A DNA stretch of 64,000 nucleotides from NCBI RefSeq assembly GCF_021117405.1, contig NZ_CP088251.1, positions 1,488,001 to 1,552,000 of the forward strand, in the 5' to 3' direction. Below the pieces are notes generated by a model. The model searched no databases. It was not told where the DNA came from and was given only the letters and a program-made list of their open reading frames with translations. Source of the DNA: Frateuria edaphi. GTDB lineage: Bacteria > Pseudomonadota > Gammaproteobacteria > Xanthomonadales > Rhodanobacteraceae. Shown one piece after another: positions 1-9,203 of this stretch. Each line of letters starts with the position of its first letter. The stretch's first letter is position 1. A program made the translations under genes and the position numbers.

Positions 1-2
1 TC

Positions 3-362
3 TGGCGGGTTGAACCGGCGCTGCTTTGGCCGGCACTCATCCTCGTGTCCGGTTTCGTTGCCGATGCCAGCTTGACGTTGCTGAACCGCTTCCTACGCGG
101 CAGGCGCTGGTATGCTCCGCATCGCGAGCATCTTTACCAGTGGCTGGTACGATCCGGCCGCACGCATGCGCGCGCCGCCGCGTGGTACCTGGGTTGGAAC
201 CTGCTCGTCGCCGCACCCGCGGCGATTGTCGCGAGGCAACTCCCGGCCATGGCATTGCCCGCCTGTGCCGCCGTCTATACGGTGGCCGGCGCAACATGGA
301 TCGTTACCAAGCGCCGCTGTCTGCGACGTGCACCATTGAAGGACCGTCATGTCGCCACGTAA
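3..362 (+). CDS. Glycosyltransferase family 4 (WecA/WbpL-type), C-terminal part only
   Basis: The reading frame is open from the left edge, so this is the end of a gene that begins outside the window. The visible 119 residues contain the RRWYAPHREHLYQW block and a closing pair of hydrophobic segments, as in the C-terminus of polyprenyl-phosphate N-acetylhexosamine-1-phosphate transferases (WecA/WbpL/TagO relatives of MraY). Such enzymes load the first sugar phosphate onto undecaprenyl phosphate at the inner membrane for O-antigen or capsule synthesis. The last 14 bases overlap the start of the WbpM-type dehydratase gene; the wbpL-wbpM pairing is known from Pseudomonas O-antigen clusters and supports the call. 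The catalytic Asp residues lie in the missing part, so substrate specificity cannot be judged. Confidence 0.72.
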   Translation, partial: WRVEPALLWPALILVSGFVADASLTLLNRFLRGRRWYAPHREHLYQWLVRSGRTHARAAAWYLGWNLLVAAPAAIVARQLPAMALPACAAVYTVAGATWIVTKRRCLRRAPLKDRHVAT

Positions 363-2271
363 ATGGATCGCTCTCATCCACCCGCGGATCGCCGTCGTCG
401 CGCACGACCTGGCGATGGCCGGATTCGCCTGGTGGATCGCCAAGGCACTGCGCTATGCCACGGTGCAGGGCCAGGATGGCAGCTTCGACGCCCTCGAATT
501 TCCCATCGTGCTGGCGATGCAGGGATTGATGTTCACCTGGACCGGCCTCTACAAGGGCGTCTGGCGCTTCGCCAGCCTGCCGGATCTCTGGAACATCCTG
601 AAGGCGGCGATCTTCGGCACGCTGGCCATCGGCCTGGCGCTGTTCCTCTATGAGCGCATGGAGGGCGTACCCCGCTCGGTCCTACTGCTGTACCCGGTCG
701 CCTTGACCCTGCTGCTGGGCCTGCCGCGCTTGGCTTACCGATTCTGGAAGGACAGCCGGCTGGACCTTTTCAGCACGCGCTCCTCCAAGCGGGTGCTCAT
801 CGTGGGCGCCGATCGCGCGGGCGAGGCGCTCTCGCGCGACCTGCGCCATGACGGTCGCTTCAGCGTGATCGGCTTCGTCGACGACAAGGCCAGCTTGCGC
901 GGCGCCTCGATCAATGGCCATCCGGTGCTGGGGTGCATCGACCAGCTGCCGGAACTGGCCCGCGAGGCGGCGGTGGAGATGCTGCTCATCGCGCTGCCGG
1001 GCGCCACGACCGGCCAGATGCGCCGGGTGGTGGAATTGTGCGACCAGACCGGCTTGCCGTACCGCACCGTACCGCGGCTCGAGGATGTGGTTGCCGGCCG
1101 CGCGCAATTCAACGAAATCAAGGAAGTGGCGATCGAGGACCTGTTGGGCCGCGACGCGGTCGAGCTGGACTGGACCGCCATCCGCGAGACGCTGACAGGC
1201 CGCCGGGTACTGATCACCGGCGGCGGCGGTTCGATCGGTTCGGAACTTTGCCGCCAGGTCGCGCGGCTCGGTGCACAGTCGCTGATCATCGTCGAGCAGA
1301 GCGAATACAACCTCTATCGCATCGGCAAGGAACTGCGCAGCGACTATCCCGAACTGCTGCTCGAATGCGTGCTGTGCGACTGCGGCGACCGCATCGCCTT
1401 GCAGAAGACTTTCGCCGAGACCAAGCCGCAGGTGGTATTCCATGCGGCCGCCTACAAGCATGTTCCGATGCTGCAGAAGCAACTGCGGGCGGCCTTCCGC
1501 AACAACGTGCTGGGTACCCGCACGGTGGCGGACCTGGCCAACGAGTTCCAGGTCGAGTGCTTCGTGCTGATCTCGACCGACAAGGCGGTCAACCCCACCA
1601 GTGTCATGGGCGCCTGCAAGCGCGTGGCGGAGATCTATTGCCAGAACCTCAACGCCCATTCGGCCACGCATTACATCACGGTGCGCTTCGGCAACGTGCT
1701 CGATTCGGCAGGTTCCGTGGTGCCGCTATTCCGCCAGCAGATCCGCGACGGCGGTCCGGTGACCATCACCCATCCGGAGATCACCCGCTACTTCATGACG
1801 ATCCCGGAAGCCTGCCAGCTGATCCTGCAGGCCGCCTGCCTGGGGCAGGGCGGCGAGATCTTCGCGCTGGACATGGGCGAACCGGTGAAGATCCGCGATC
1901 TCGCCGAGCAGATGATCCGGCTCGCCGGCAAGAAGCCGGGTACCGAGGTGCCCATCGTCTACACCGGCCTGCGCGCAGGCGAGAAGTTGTTCGAGGAACT
2001 CTTCCACCAGCTCGAGAACTACAGCGCCACGGCGCACGCCAAGATTTTCCTCGCGCAGCATCGCGAGGTCTCGTGGGAGTTGTTGCAGGCGCTGCTCAAC
2101 AAGGCTTGCGAAGCCACCGCGATCTTCAATGAAGACGAACTGCGTCGCTGCGTTTCCAGCTTGCTGCCATCGTTCCGCTGGAGCGAGACGGCGCAACCGG
2201 ACAACGTGGTGTCGATCCGCCGCGAGGCGGGGCGTATCGAACAGGGCCGTATCGAAACAGGAGAAAGCTGA
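349..2271 (+). CDS. Membrane nucleoside-diphosphate-sugar 4,6-dehydratase (WbpM/CapD/FlaA1-like)
   Basis: 640 residues, the size of long WbpM/PglF-type proteins. Four hydrophobic segments fill residues about 10-130, a first Rossmann-like region (VLIVGADRAGEA) follows near 149-160, and the catalytic short-chain dehydrogenase domain starts at the GGGGSIGSE nucleotide-binding loop (residues 291-299). Downstream, ISTDKAV and VMGACK place Met where classical enzymes have Tyr, the Ser-Met-Lys arrangement typical of this family. Known members convert UDP-GlcNAc to 4-keto-6-deoxy sugars for O-antigen, capsule or glycoprotein sugars. It overlaps the preceding glycosyltransferase gene by 14 bases and its TGA abuts the GTG of galU, so the three are probably cotranscribed. 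Family is confident; the exact sugar product is inferred. Confidence 0.88.
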   Translation: MSPRKWIALIHPRIAVVAHDLAMAGFAWWIAKALRYATVQGQDGSFDALEFPIVLAMQGLMFTWTGLYKGVWRFASLPDLWNILKAAIFGTLAIGLALFLYERMEGVPRSVLLLYPVALTLLLGLPRLAYRFWKDSRLDLFSTRSSKRVLIVGADRAGEALSRDLRHDGRFSVIGFVDDKASLRGASINGHPVLGCIDQLPELAREAAVEMLLIALPGATTGQMRRVVELCDQTGLPYRTVPRLEDVVAGRAQFNEIKEVAIEDLLGRDAVELDWTAIRETLTGRRVLITGGGGSIGSELCRQVARLGAQSLIIVEQSEYNLYRIGKELRSDYPELLLECVLCDCGDRIALQKTFAETKPQVVFHAAAYKHVPMLQKQLRAAFRNNVLGTRTVADLANEFQVECFVLISTDKAVNPTSVMGACKRVAEIYCQNLNAHSATHYITVRFGNVLDSAGSVVPLFRQQIRDGGPVTITHPEITRYFMTIPEACQLILQAACLGQGGEIFALDMGEPVKIRDLAEQMIRLAGKKPGTEVPIVYTGLRAGEKLFEELFHQLENYSATAHAKIFLAQHREVSWELLQALLNKACEATAIFNEDELRRCVSSLLPSFRWSETAQPDNVVSIRREAGRIEQGRIETGES

Positions 2272-3144
2272 GTGACCAAGCCGTTGCGCAAGGTGGTGTT
2301 CCCCGTGGCCGGCCTCGGCACCCGTTTCCTGCCGGCGACCAAGGTCGTCGCCAAGGAAATGCTGCCGGTGCTGGACAAGCCGTTGATCCAGTACGCGGTC
2401 GACGAGGCGGTGGACGCTGGCGCCGATACCCTGGTGTTCGTCACCAACCGTTACAAGCACGCCATCGCCGATTACTTCGACAAGGCCTACGAGCTGGAAG
2501 CGAAGCTCGAGGAGAAGGGCAAGGACGAGCTGCTGGCGCTGGTACAGGGCACGCTGCCGTCCAACGTGCGCGCGATCTTCGTCACCCAGCCCGAGGCACA
2601 CGGCCTGGGCCATGCGGTGCTTTGCGCCAAGCCGGTCGTGGGTAACGAGCCCTTCGGCATCATCCTGCCCGACGATCTGATCTGGAACCGCGGCAAGGGC
2701 GCGCTGGGCCAGATGGCGGCGCTGGCCGAATCGGAACATGCCGGCGTGATCGCGGTCGAGGAAGTGCCGCACGACCAGACCGACAAGTACGGCATCGTCG
2801 ACGCCGAACCGATCGACCAGCGCAGTGCGCGCATCCGCTACATGGTGGAGAAGCCCAAACCCGCCGATGCGCCATCGAACCTTGCCGTGGTGGGCCGATA
2901 CGTGCTGCCCGGCCGCATCTTCGAGCTGCTTGAACAGACCGAGCCGGGCGCGGGTGGCGAGATCCAGCTCACCGACGCCATCGAGGCGCTGCTGATGGAG
3001 CAGGGCAAGGTGCTTGCCTACCGCTTCGAAGGCACCCGCTTCGATTGCGGCAACAAGGCCGGCCTGGTCCGCGCCACCATGCACATGGCCATGCAGGATC
3101 CCAAGCTCGCGCCGGTCGTGCGCGAGTTCGCCAGCCAGCTCTGA
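2272..3144 (+). CDS. galU: UTP-glucose-1-phosphate uridylyltransferase
   Basis: 290 residues, normal length for bacterial GalU. The N-terminus has the nucleotidyltransferase signature FPVAGLGTRFLPATK followed by KEMLPVLDKP, and the protein keeps the later GGEIQLTDAI block. The enzyme makes UDP-glucose from UTP and glucose-1-phosphate in the cytosol for LPS core, exopolysaccharide and trehalose synthesis. Translation starts at a GTG immediately after the TGA of the upstream dehydratase gene, so coupling is likely and the gene reads as the end of the polysaccharide operon. A REP-like hairpin follows the stop codon. Nothing is unusual in the sequence. Confidence 0.95.
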   Translation: MTKPLRKVVFPVAGLGTRFLPATKVVAKEMLPVLDKPLIQYAVDEAVDAGADTLVFVTNRYKHAIADYFDKAYELEAKLEEKGKDELLALVQGTLPSNVRAIFVTQPEAHGLGHAVLCAKPVVGNEPFGIILPDDLIWNRGKGALGQMAALAESEHAGVIAVEEVPHDQTDKYGIVDAEPIDQRSARIRYMVEKPKPADAPSNLAVVGRYVLPGRIFELLEQTEPGAGGEIQLTDAIEALLMEQGKVLAYRFEGTRFDCGNKAGLVRATMHMAMQDPKLAPVVREFASQL

Positions 3145-3161
3145 CCCGTATCCGATGAACC

Positions 3162-3185
3162 TGTAGGAGCCCGCTTGCGGGCGAT
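3162..3185. repeat. REP-like palindrome, family A (TGTAGGAGC-type)
   Basis: After galU the sequence TGTAGGAGC leads into a perfect GCCCGC-TT-GCGGGC hairpin and then GAT. The same TAGGAGC...GCGA layout recurs at 10848-10900, 40291-40376 and 61249-61310. This matches a class of short extragenic palindromes common in Xanthomonadales and Pseudomonas. It may also stabilise or end the galU transcript, but there is no T-tract. Confidence 0.7.
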
Positions 3186-3332
3186 GTGCCGGGCGATCAG
3201 AGCCCTGCATCATCCGCAAGCCGGGCTCCGGCGCCGACCGTTGCTTCGGCGGGTACTGCGCGCCATGGCGTTCGTTCGAATAGCGCCGGCCACCGCGATA
3301 TGCTCAGCCGTCGCCCGACTGGCCTGCCTCTC

Positions 3333-4619
3333 ATGCCGCCGCCCGTTCCGTCCTATTACCGCGCCACGGCCACGCCGTACGCCCCGCATGCGCCGCTCGA
3401 AGGCCGGCAGGAGGCTCGCGTGGTCGTCGTCGGAGGCGGCTTCGCTGGACTCAACACGGCGTTGGGACTGGCCGAGCGCGGGCTGCGCGATGTCGTGCTG
3501 CTGGAGCGCGAGCAGATCGGCCATGGTGCTTCCGGGCGCAACGGTGGCTTCGTGTTCGCCGGCTATTCGTTGGGCGAGCAGGCATTGTTCGACCAGTTGG
3601 GGGAGATGCGGGCGCAGGCCTTGTTCCGGCGGACCATCGAGGGTGTGCACCGCATCCGCCAACGCGTTGCCGAATACGCGATTCCCTGCGACGCAGTGGA
3701 TGCGGGCGTGATTTGGGCCAACTGGTTCCGTGATCCAGGCGTACTGCGCACGCGTCAACAGTTGCTGGCCGAGCGCTATGGCGTGGACTGGGAATGGCTG
3801 CCCGAAGCCAGGCTTCGCGAGCTTGTCCGCAGCCCGCGCTACCACGACGGCCTGTTCGAACGCGATGCCCTGCATTTGCACCCGCTCAACTATGCGATCG
3901 GACTGGCCGCGGCGGCGGCCGGGCGGGGTGTGCGCATCCACGAACACAGCGGCGTGCGTCGCCTGCAGCGCGACGGCGATCGCTGGCGCGTGCAGACCGC
4001 CTCCGGCGAAGTACTCGCCGAGCAGGTCGTGCTGGCATGCGGAGGCTACCTGGCGGGCCTGGAACGGCGCATCGACCGCGCGATCCTGCCGATCGCCACC
4101 TACGTGATGGTGACCGAACCGCTGGGCGATCGCCTTGACGAATGCCTGGCCACGCGCGCGGCCATCTACGACACGCGCTTCGCCTTCGACTACTACCGGC
4201 CGCTGCCGGACACGCGGCTGCTCTGGGGTGGCCGCATCTCTGTACTCGACCGTTCGCCGCGCGCGGTGCAGCGCTTGCTGCGGCGCGACCTGCTGCGCGT
4301 GTTCCCGCAGTTGGGCGAGGTGCGCGTCGATTACGCCTGGTCGGGCCTGATGAGCTACGCGCGCCACCAGATGCCACAGATCGGCGGGCGCGAAGACGGA
4401 CTGTGGTGGGCGCAGGCGTTCGGCGGCCATGGGCTGAGCTCGACCTGCGCGGCCGGCGAGCTGCTGGCGGCTGCCATCGCCGAGGGTGATCCCGCGTGGC
4501 GGGAGTTCAACGATTATGGGCTCGCCTCCACTTACCGCCCGCTGGGCTTCATGGCGGCCCAGGCGAGCTACTGGCGCGCCGAACTGCAGGATTGGCTGAA
4601 AACGAGACTGGAAGGATGA
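3333..4619 (+). CDS. FAD-dependent amine oxidoreductase (DAO family, PuuB-like)
   Basis: From the ATG at 3333 the protein has 428 residues. A dinucleotide-binding motif ([17 protein letters not shown]) lies near residue 30, followed by the [16 protein letters not shown] region that contacts FAD in D-amino-acid-oxidase-type flavoproteins; the C-terminal half has WGGRISV and [12 protein letters not shown]. Relatives include gamma-glutamylputrescine oxidase and other amine or sarcosine-type oxidases, so oxidative deamination of a small amine is likely; the substrate is unknown. The frame stays open upstream with ATGs at 3186 and 3300, but that stretch is Arg/Ala/Pro-rich and overlaps the REP region, so the later start is preferred; none of the starts has a clear Shine-Dalgarno sequence. 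The stop overlaps the next start (ATGA). Confidence 0.8.
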   Translation: MPPPVPSYYRATATPYAPHAPLEGRQEARVVVVGGGFAGLNTALGLAERGLRDVVLLEREQIGHGASGRNGGFVFAGYSLGEQALFDQLGEMRAQALFRRTIEGVHRIRQRVAEYAIPCDAVDAGVIWANWFRDPGVLRTRQQLLAERYGVDWEWLPEARLRELVRSPRYHDGLFERDALHLHPLNYAIGLAAAAAGRGVRIHEHSGVRRLQRDGDRWRVQTASGEVLAEQVVLACGGYLAGLERRIDRAILPIATYVMVTEPLGDRLDECLATRAAIYDTRFAFDYYRPLPDTRLLWGGRISVLDRSPRAVQRLLRRDLLRVFPQLGEVRVDYAWSGLMSYARHQMPQIGGREDGLWWAQAFGGHGLSSTCAAGELLAAAIAEGDPAWREFNDYGLASTYRPLGFMAAQASYWRAELQDWLKTRLEG

Positions 4620-4954
4620 GCGTGGAAGAAATCAGTTGGTCGGACTTCGAGAAGGTGCTGATCGTGGTCGGCACCATCGTCCGCGTGGAGCCGTTTCCCG
4701 AAGCGCGCAAACCGGCCTGGAAGGTGTGGGCCGACTTCGGCCCTTACGGCGAGCGCAAGACCAGTGCGCAAATCGCCGCGCTCTACACGCCCGAGCAACT
4801 GGTCGGCAGGCAGATCGTGGGCGTGCTCAATTTTCCGGAGAAGCAGATAGGCCCGTTCCGATCGCAGTTCCTGTTGACCGGCTTCCACACCGACGAGGGC
4901 GTGGTTGTCACCGCGGTCGAGCGACCGGTACCCAACGGTTCGCGGCTGGCGTGA
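4616..4954 (+). CDS. csaA: tRNA-binding domain protein, CsaA-like
   Basis: 112 residues, the length of free-standing CsaA proteins. The whole chain is one EMAP-II/tRNA-binding OB fold: [20 protein letters not shown] at the start, then [20 protein letters not shown] and [13 protein letters not shown]-type segments, ending in VPNGSRLA. CsaA of Bacillus has chaperone or export-related activity and binds tRNA-like RNA; its role in Proteobacteria is not settled. The ATG at 4616 overlaps the oxidoreductase stop in an ATGA junction, and its own stop overlaps the GTG of the acetyltransferase, so the three genes form a coupled operon. Symbol assigned by family resemblance only. Confidence 0.85.
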   Translation: MSVEEISWSDFEKVLIVVGTIVRVEPFPEARKPAWKVWADFGPYGERKTSAQIAALYTPEQLVGRQIVGVLNFPEKQIGPFRSQFLLTGFHTDEGVVVTAVERPVPNGSRLA

Positions 4955-5385
4955 AAGCGCCGCGCGCAGCGCGCACCCCCGACGCTGCCGAGATCGCGCG
5001 GCTGGCGGGCGAGTTGGGCTATCCGGTCGACCCGGACAACATGGCCGAGCGGCTGGATGCGTTGCTTGGCAATCCGCGCCAATGCGTGCGCGTGATCGAC
5101 GGGCAAGGGCGTCTGGCCGGCTGGATCGCCGCCGAGCGACGCCTGAATCTGGAGGTTGGCGAACGCGTGGAGATCACGGGTCTGGTGGTCGACGGCATGG
5201 CCCGTCGTGGCGGTGTGGGGCGCGCCCTGGTCGGCGCGGCCGAAGCCTGGGCTGCGGAGCAGGGCATCGACATGGTGGTCGTGCGTTCCAACGTGCAACG
5301 CCAGGCTTCGCATCCGTTCTACGAACACTTGGGCTACGCGCGGCAGAAGAGCCAGCACGTCTACGGCAAGCGGCTCGCTCCGTAG
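4951..5385 (+). CDS. GNAT-family N-acetyltransferase
   Basis: 144 residues beginning at a GTG that overlaps the csaA-like stop (GTGA). The C-terminal half carries the acetyl-CoA-binding signature of GNAT enzymes, [20 protein letters not shown] (R-x-x-G-x-G/A near residues 85-95), and ends with a typical [20 protein letters not shown] motif. The fold transfers an acetyl group from acetyl-CoA to an amine; the acceptor cannot be predicted. Because it is cotranscribed with an amine oxidoreductase, a small polyamine-like or aminoglycoside-like acceptor is possible, but this is speculation. A hairpin overlaps the last base and separates it from the convergent ygfZ-like gene. Confidence 0.8.
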   Translation: MKAPRAARTPDAAEIARLAGELGYPVDPDNMAERLDALLGNPRQCVRVIDGQGRLAGWIAAERRLNLEVGERVEITGLVVDGMARRGGVGRALVGAAEAWAAEQGIDMVVVRSNVQRQASHPFYEHLGYARQKSQHVYGKRLAP

Positions 5386-5402
5386 GTGGGTCCCGACCCA
5401 CC
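5385..5402. terminator. Hairpin between convergent GNAT and YgfZ-like genes
   Basis: GGTGGGT (5385-5391) and ACCCACC (5396-5402) form a perfect 7-bp stem with a CCCG loop exactly at the end of the acetyltransferase gene. There is no long T run on either side, so it is at best a weak intrinsic terminator, perhaps shared by both convergent genes. Confidence 0.5.
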
Positions 5403-5438
5403 GTCATCTGGCCCCGTAAGCGGTGGACCGAAGCCCAT

Positions 5439-6233
5439 CTACGCAGTCAACGCGATTACCTGCACGCCGCCGGACCCGTCCGGAAGCCCCGCCTCCACTC
5501 CGGAAGCCAGGCTGGCCTGGGTATCGTCGTGCACCACCGCCAGGGCTTCGGCCGCGCCACCCACCGCCACCACGTCCAGCAACTGGATCGTCTGGCCGTC
5601 CACTTCGAGCATGCTGCCCGGTTCCAGTGGGCGCGACAGTCGAACGCGGTGCAGATGCCGTTTGCTGCCGCCGCGGTAATGCATACGCGCCACGATCTCC
5701 TGGCCCGGGTAGCAGCCTTTGTCCAGCGCCGTCGCGCCAAGCGCGCCCAGGTTGAGCCAGGCCGGCAGCAGCTCGCCTGCGGTGTTGCGCACAAGCCACG
5801 GCCAGCCGGCGCGCACTTGCCGCAGGCGCCATTCGTCGTCGCCTCGTGTGGCCAGCTTCAGTGCGTGCGAACCACAACCGATCACCAGCGTGTCGCCCTG
5901 TTCCGTGACGGCATGCAGCGGCATGGGCTCGGCGGTTGCCAGCTCCCGCGATGGCAACGCCAGGACACGCAGCCTGGCGCGGAACACGTAGCGTTGCAGT
6001 TCGCCTGCCATCGCCTGCGCCTCACCACCGCGCAGCAGCAGGCGCAGGCGTTGCCCGTCAAGCCGCATCAGATGGAACAACGCGCGCACGCGCCCCTGCG
6101 CATCGAGCCAGGCGCTGAACTGCCACTGGCCATCGGCCAGCGAGGCGAGGTTGCTGCTGAATTGCGCTTGCGCGAACGCGATCGCGTCAGGGCCTTCGAG
6201 CGCGATGAGCTCGGCGGAATAGGTGTTGGGCAT
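5439..6233 (-). CDS. ygfZ: Folate-binding YgfZ/GcvT-like iron-sulfur assembly factor
   Basis: 264 residues. The diagnostic K-G-C-Y-P-G-Q-E motif is at residues 172-179, including the conserved Cys174. YgfZ proteins are paralogues of glycine-cleavage T protein that bind tetrahydrofolate and help maintain some Fe-S enzymes, such as the radical-SAM enzyme MiaB, in the cytosol. The start is the ATG at 6233, giving MPNTYSAELIALEG, where GcvT-like homology begins at once. It lies alone on the minus strand, facing away from the complex II genes; SdhB needs three Fe-S clusters, but a functional link from adjacency is only a suggestion. Confidence 0.88.
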   Translation of the reverse strand: MPNTYSAELIALEGPDAIAFAQAQFSSNLASLADGQWQFSAWLDAQGRVRALFHLMRLDGQRLRLLLRGGEAQAMAGELQRYVFRARLRVLALPSRELATAEPMPLHAVTEQGDTLVIGCGSHALKLATRGDDEWRLRQVRAGWPWLVRNTAGELLPAWLNLGALGATALDKGCYPGQEIVARMHYRGGSKRHLHRVRLSRPLEPGSMLEVDGQTIQLLDVVAVGGAAEALAVVHDDTQASLASGVEAGLPDGSGGVQVIALTA

Positions 6234-6346
6234 GGCGCATGAAATAAGGGAAGGAACGCGTTAAGGCAAGGTGCGGACAGGTTTTCACGCACCAGTCAAG
6301 GTTGTGCTGCTTGGTCAGCGCGTATTACGCTTCTGCGGCTTTACTT

Positions 6347-6514
6347 ATGTCCGAGTCCTCCTCCAAGAACGAACCCGCCCCTGCTTCCGCGCCCGCGGAG
6401 CAGCCCGCCGTGCCCGCGCGGCCGGCCGAGGGCGAGGCGCGACCGGAGCGGCCGGCGCCGGATCCCACCCGCTACGGCGACTGGGAAAAGAACGGACGCT
6501 GCATCGACTTCTGA
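6347..6514 (+). CDS. Succinate dehydrogenase assembly factor 4 homologue (DUF1674)
   Basis: 55 residues from the ATG at 6347. The first 40 residues are a low-complexity Ala/Pro/Glu stretch and the C-terminus is the DUF1674 signature TRYGDWEKNGRCIDF. In mitochondria the homologous SDHAF4 (yeast Sdh8) binds flavinylated SdhA and protects it until SdhB joins. Its position 85 bases before sdhC makes the same role likely here; sdhE, which promotes FAD attachment, lies at the other end of the cluster. An in-frame ATG at 6302 would add 15 residues that do not look like the family, so the shorter form was chosen. Confidence 0.85.
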   Translation: MSESSSKNEPAPASAPAEQPAVPARPAEGEARPERPAPDPTRYGDWEKNGRCIDF

Positions 6515-6599
6515 TTCGCCCGTGGCGGCGCGAGCCGGTACAGGTCATCAGGGGCGGGCGACTCGGGCGAGACGCGAATCCACCACACGGACAGCCGCC

Positions 6600-6995
6600 A
6601 TGGCAGACACGCGACGACCGCTCTCACCGCATCTTTCCGTCTACAAGTGGCAAGTGCAGATGGTGACCTCCATCCTGCACCGCGCCACCGGCATCGCCCT
6701 GTCCGTGGGCCTGCTGCTGGTTGCCTGGGGCCTGCTCGCGCTGGCCGGCGGCGAGGAGCGCTTCGGCCATTTCACCGCCTTCGTCGGCAGTCCCATCGGC
6801 CTCGTCCTGCTGATCGGCTGGAGCTGGGCGCTGTTCTACCACCTGTGCAACGGCATCCGTCATCTGGTGCAGGACGGCGGTTACGGCTACGAGATCGTGC
6901 AGTTCGTGCGATCGAGCTGGGCCTCGATCATCGTCAGCCTGCTGCTGACGGTGGCCGTCTGGGCCTACGTGCTTACTCTGGGAGCTGGAGCATGA
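6600..6995 (+). CDS. sdhC: Succinate dehydrogenase cytochrome b556 subunit
   Basis: 131 residues with three membrane helices (about 28-50, 64-85 and 105-127). The N-terminus has [12 protein letters not shown] and S-I-L-H-R-x-T-G, the quinone-site motif of SdhC, and the second helix carries H81-L-C-N-G-I-R-H, where the first His is the expected haem ligand. It anchors the SdhAB catalytic pair in the inner membrane and helps form the ubiquinone pocket. The ATG at 6600 gives the family-typical start; the longer open frame upstream is Arg-rich and unlikely. Its stop overlaps the sdhD start in ATGA. Confidence 0.93.
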   Translation: MADTRRPLSPHLSVYKWQVQMVTSILHRATGIALSVGLLLVAWGLLALAGGEERFGHFTAFVGSPIGLVLLIGWSWALFYHLCNGIRHLVQDGGYGYEIVQFVRSSWASIIVSLLLTVAVWAYVLTLGAGA

Positions 6996-7387
6996 GCGCC
7001 TATCCGAAGGAATACCGCAACCCGCTCAAGAAGGCCCGTGGCCTGGGTTCGGCCCAGCACGGCGTGAGCCACTGGTGGGTGCAGCGCGTCACCGCCGTTG
7101 CCCTGGTCGGCCTCGGCATCTGGCTGGTCACGCTGGTGTTGCGCGTGCTGCACGCCGACTACGCCACCGCCCGCGAGCTCGTCGGCCGCCCGTGGAACGC
7201 CGTGCTGCTGATTGCCTTCGTGGTCACCGCGTTCTGGCATGCCGTGCTCGGCCTGCAGGTGGTGATCGAGGATTACGTGCACACCCGCTGGAAGGAAGCG
7301 ACGCTCCTGATGGCGATCAAGTTCATTGCCGTGCTCGCCACCCTGGCGGGCGTGCTCGCGGTGCTGCGCATCGCCCTGGGAGCCTGA
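6992..7387 (+). CDS. sdhD: Succinate dehydrogenase membrane anchor subunit
   Basis: 131 residues with three hydrophobic helices (about 31-52, 68-90 and 103-127). The family markers are [10 protein letters not shown] near residue 30 and W-H83[12 protein letters not shown], His83 being the probable second haem ligand. Together with SdhC it forms the membrane part of complex II and the quinone site. It overlaps sdhC by four bases and lies five bases before sdhA, so SdhC, SdhD and SdhA are probably made in step. Confidence 0.92.
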   Translation: MSAYPKEYRNPLKKARGLGSAQHGVSHWWVQRVTAVALVGLGIWLVTLVLRVLHADYATARELVGRPWNAVLLIAFVVTAFWHAVLGLQVVIEDYVHTRWKEATLLMAIKFIAVLATLAGVLAVLRIALGA

Positions 7388-7392
7388 GTTCG

Positions 7393-9180
7393 ATGGAAGC
7401 CTACAAGGTTCAGCAACACAAGTACGACGTGATCGTGGTCGGCGCCGGCGGCGCGGGCCTGCGCGCCACCTTCGGCCTGGCAGAGAAGGGCCTGAAGGCC
7501 GCGTGCATCACCAAGGTCTTCCCGACCCGCTCGCACACCGTCGCGGCGCAGGGCGGTATCTCGGCCGCGCTGGGCAACATGGGCGAGGACGACTGGCGCT
7601 TCCACTTCTACGACACCATCAAGGGCTCCGATTGGCTCGGCGACCAGGATGCGATCGAGTACATGTGCAAGGAGGCTCCGGCCGCGATCATCGAGCTGGA
7701 GCACTACGGCGTGCCGTTCTCGCGCACCGAGGAAGGCAAGATCTACCAGCGCCCGTTCGGTGGCATGACCACGCACTACGGCAAGGGCACTGCGCAGCGC
7801 ACGTGCGCCGCCGCCGACCGCACCGGCCACGCGATCCTGCACACGCTCTACCAGCAGGCGCTGGCGCACGACGCGGCGTTCTTCATCGAGTACTTCGCGA
7901 TCGACCTGATCTTCGACGAGGCCGGCGTCTGCCGCGGCGTGCTCGCGCTGGACATGAACGAGGGCACGCTGCACTTCTTCCGCGGTCACGCCGTGGTTCT
8001 GGCGACCGGCGGCTACGGCCGCGCCTACTTCAGCGCAACCTCGGCGCACACCTGCACCGGCGACGGTGGCGGCATGGTGCTGCGCGCGGGCCTCGCGCTG
8101 CAGGACATGGAATTCGTGCAGTTCCACCCGACCGGCATCTACGGCGCCGGCTGCCTGATCACCGAGGGCGTGCGTGGCGAGGGCGGCTACCTCACCAACT
8201 CCGCGGGCGAGCGCTTCATGGAGCGCTACGCGCCGAGCGCCAAGGACCTGGCCTCGCGCGACGTGGTCAGCCGTGCGATGACGATCGAGATCCGCGAGGG
8301 CAGGGGCGTCGGTCCGGACAAAGACCACATCCACCTCAACCTCATGCATCTGGGCGCCGACGTGATCCACGAGCGGCTGCCGGGCATCGCCGAGTCGGCG
8401 CGCATCTTCGCCGGCGTGGACGTAACCAAGGAGCCGATCCCGGTCATTCCGACCGTGCACTACAACATGGGCGGCATCCCGACCAATTACCACGGCGAAG
8501 TGGTGCAGAAGAAGGGTGACGACGTCGACGCCGTGGTGCCGGGCCTGTTCGCCATCGGCGAGGCGGCCTGCGTGTCGGTGCACGGCGCCAACCGCCTCGG
8601 TTCGAACTCGCTGCTGGACCTGGTGGTGTTCGGCCGCGCCGTCGCGGGCCGCTGCGCCGAGCTGATCCAGCCGGGCACGCTGCACAAGGATCTGCCGACC
8701 AGCATTCTGGATAACGCGCTGGGCCGTTTCGACGCGCTCCGCTATGCCAAGGGCAGCAAGCCCACCGCGCAGATCCGCGCCGAGATGCAGAAGACGATGC
8801 AGAAGGACGCGGCGGTGTTCCGCACCGGCGAGACGCTGGGCGAGGGCAAGCGACGCATCTCCGAGGTGTTCGACTCGTTCAAGGACGTCAGCGTCACCGA
8901 CCGCTCGCTGGTGTGGAACTCCGACCTGATCGAGACGCTGGAACTGTCCAACCTGCTCGCGCAGGCGGTCGTCACCATGCACTCGGCCGAGCAGCGCATG
9001 GAAAGCCGCGGCGCGCATGCCCGCGAGGACTTCCCCGAGCGCGACGACGAGCACTGGATGAAGCACACCCTGGTCAGCCTGAGCGACGCGGGCCAGACCA
9101 GCTTCGACTTCCGCCCGGTGCACATGTACACGCTGACCGACGAGGTCGACGTGGTGCCGCCGAAGAAGCGCGTTTACTGA
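7393..9180 (+). CDS. sdhA: Succinate dehydrogenase flavoprotein subunit
   Basis: 595 residues, normal for SdhA. The FAD-binding loop [19 protein letters not shown] is near residues 15-33 and R-S-H48-T-V-A-A-Q-G-G contains the histidine that binds FAD covalently in this family. Later motifs include [15 protein letters not shown] and the [13 protein letters not shown] substrate-site region. The enzyme oxidises succinate to fumarate on the cytoplasmic face, feeding electrons to SdhB. It is flanked by sdhD and sdhB in a CDAB order and by two assembly factors for this very subunit (the SDHAF4-like protein and SdhE). Confidence 0.97.
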   Translation: MEAYKVQQHKYDVIVVGAGGAGLRATFGLAEKGLKAACITKVFPTRSHTVAAQGGISAALGNMGEDDWRFHFYDTIKGSDWLGDQDAIEYMCKEAPAAIIELEHYGVPFSRTEEGKIYQRPFGGMTTHYGKGTAQRTCAAADRTGHAILHTLYQQALAHDAAFFIEYFAIDLIFDEAGVCRGVLALDMNEGTLHFFRGHAVVLATGGYGRAYFSATSAHTCTGDGGGMVLRAGLALQDMEFVQFHPTGIYGAGCLITEGVRGEGGYLTNSAGERFMERYAPSAKDLASRDVVSRAMTIEIREGRGVGPDKDHIHLNLMHLGADVIHERLPGIAESARIFAGVDVTKEPIPVIPTVHYNMGGIPTNYHGEVVQKKGDDVDAVVPGLFAIGEAACVSVHGANRLGSNSLLDLVVFGRAVAGRCAELIQPGTLHKDLPTSILDNALGRFDALRYAKGSKPTAQIRAEMQKTMQKDAAVFRTGETLGEGKRRISEVFDSFKDVSVTDRSLVWNSDLIETLELSNLLAQAVVTMHSAEQRMESRGAHAREDFPERDDEHWMKHTLVSLSDAGQTSFDFRPVHMYTLTDEVDVVPPKKRVY

Positions 9181-9203
9181 GCAACCGGACCGGAGAACAC
9201 ATC

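Noticed and set aside
7273-9123. A 616-residue minus-strand open frame across sdhA
   Set aside because: Shadow of sdhA in high-GC codon usage; composition is His/Arg/Ala-rich and unlike any protein family.
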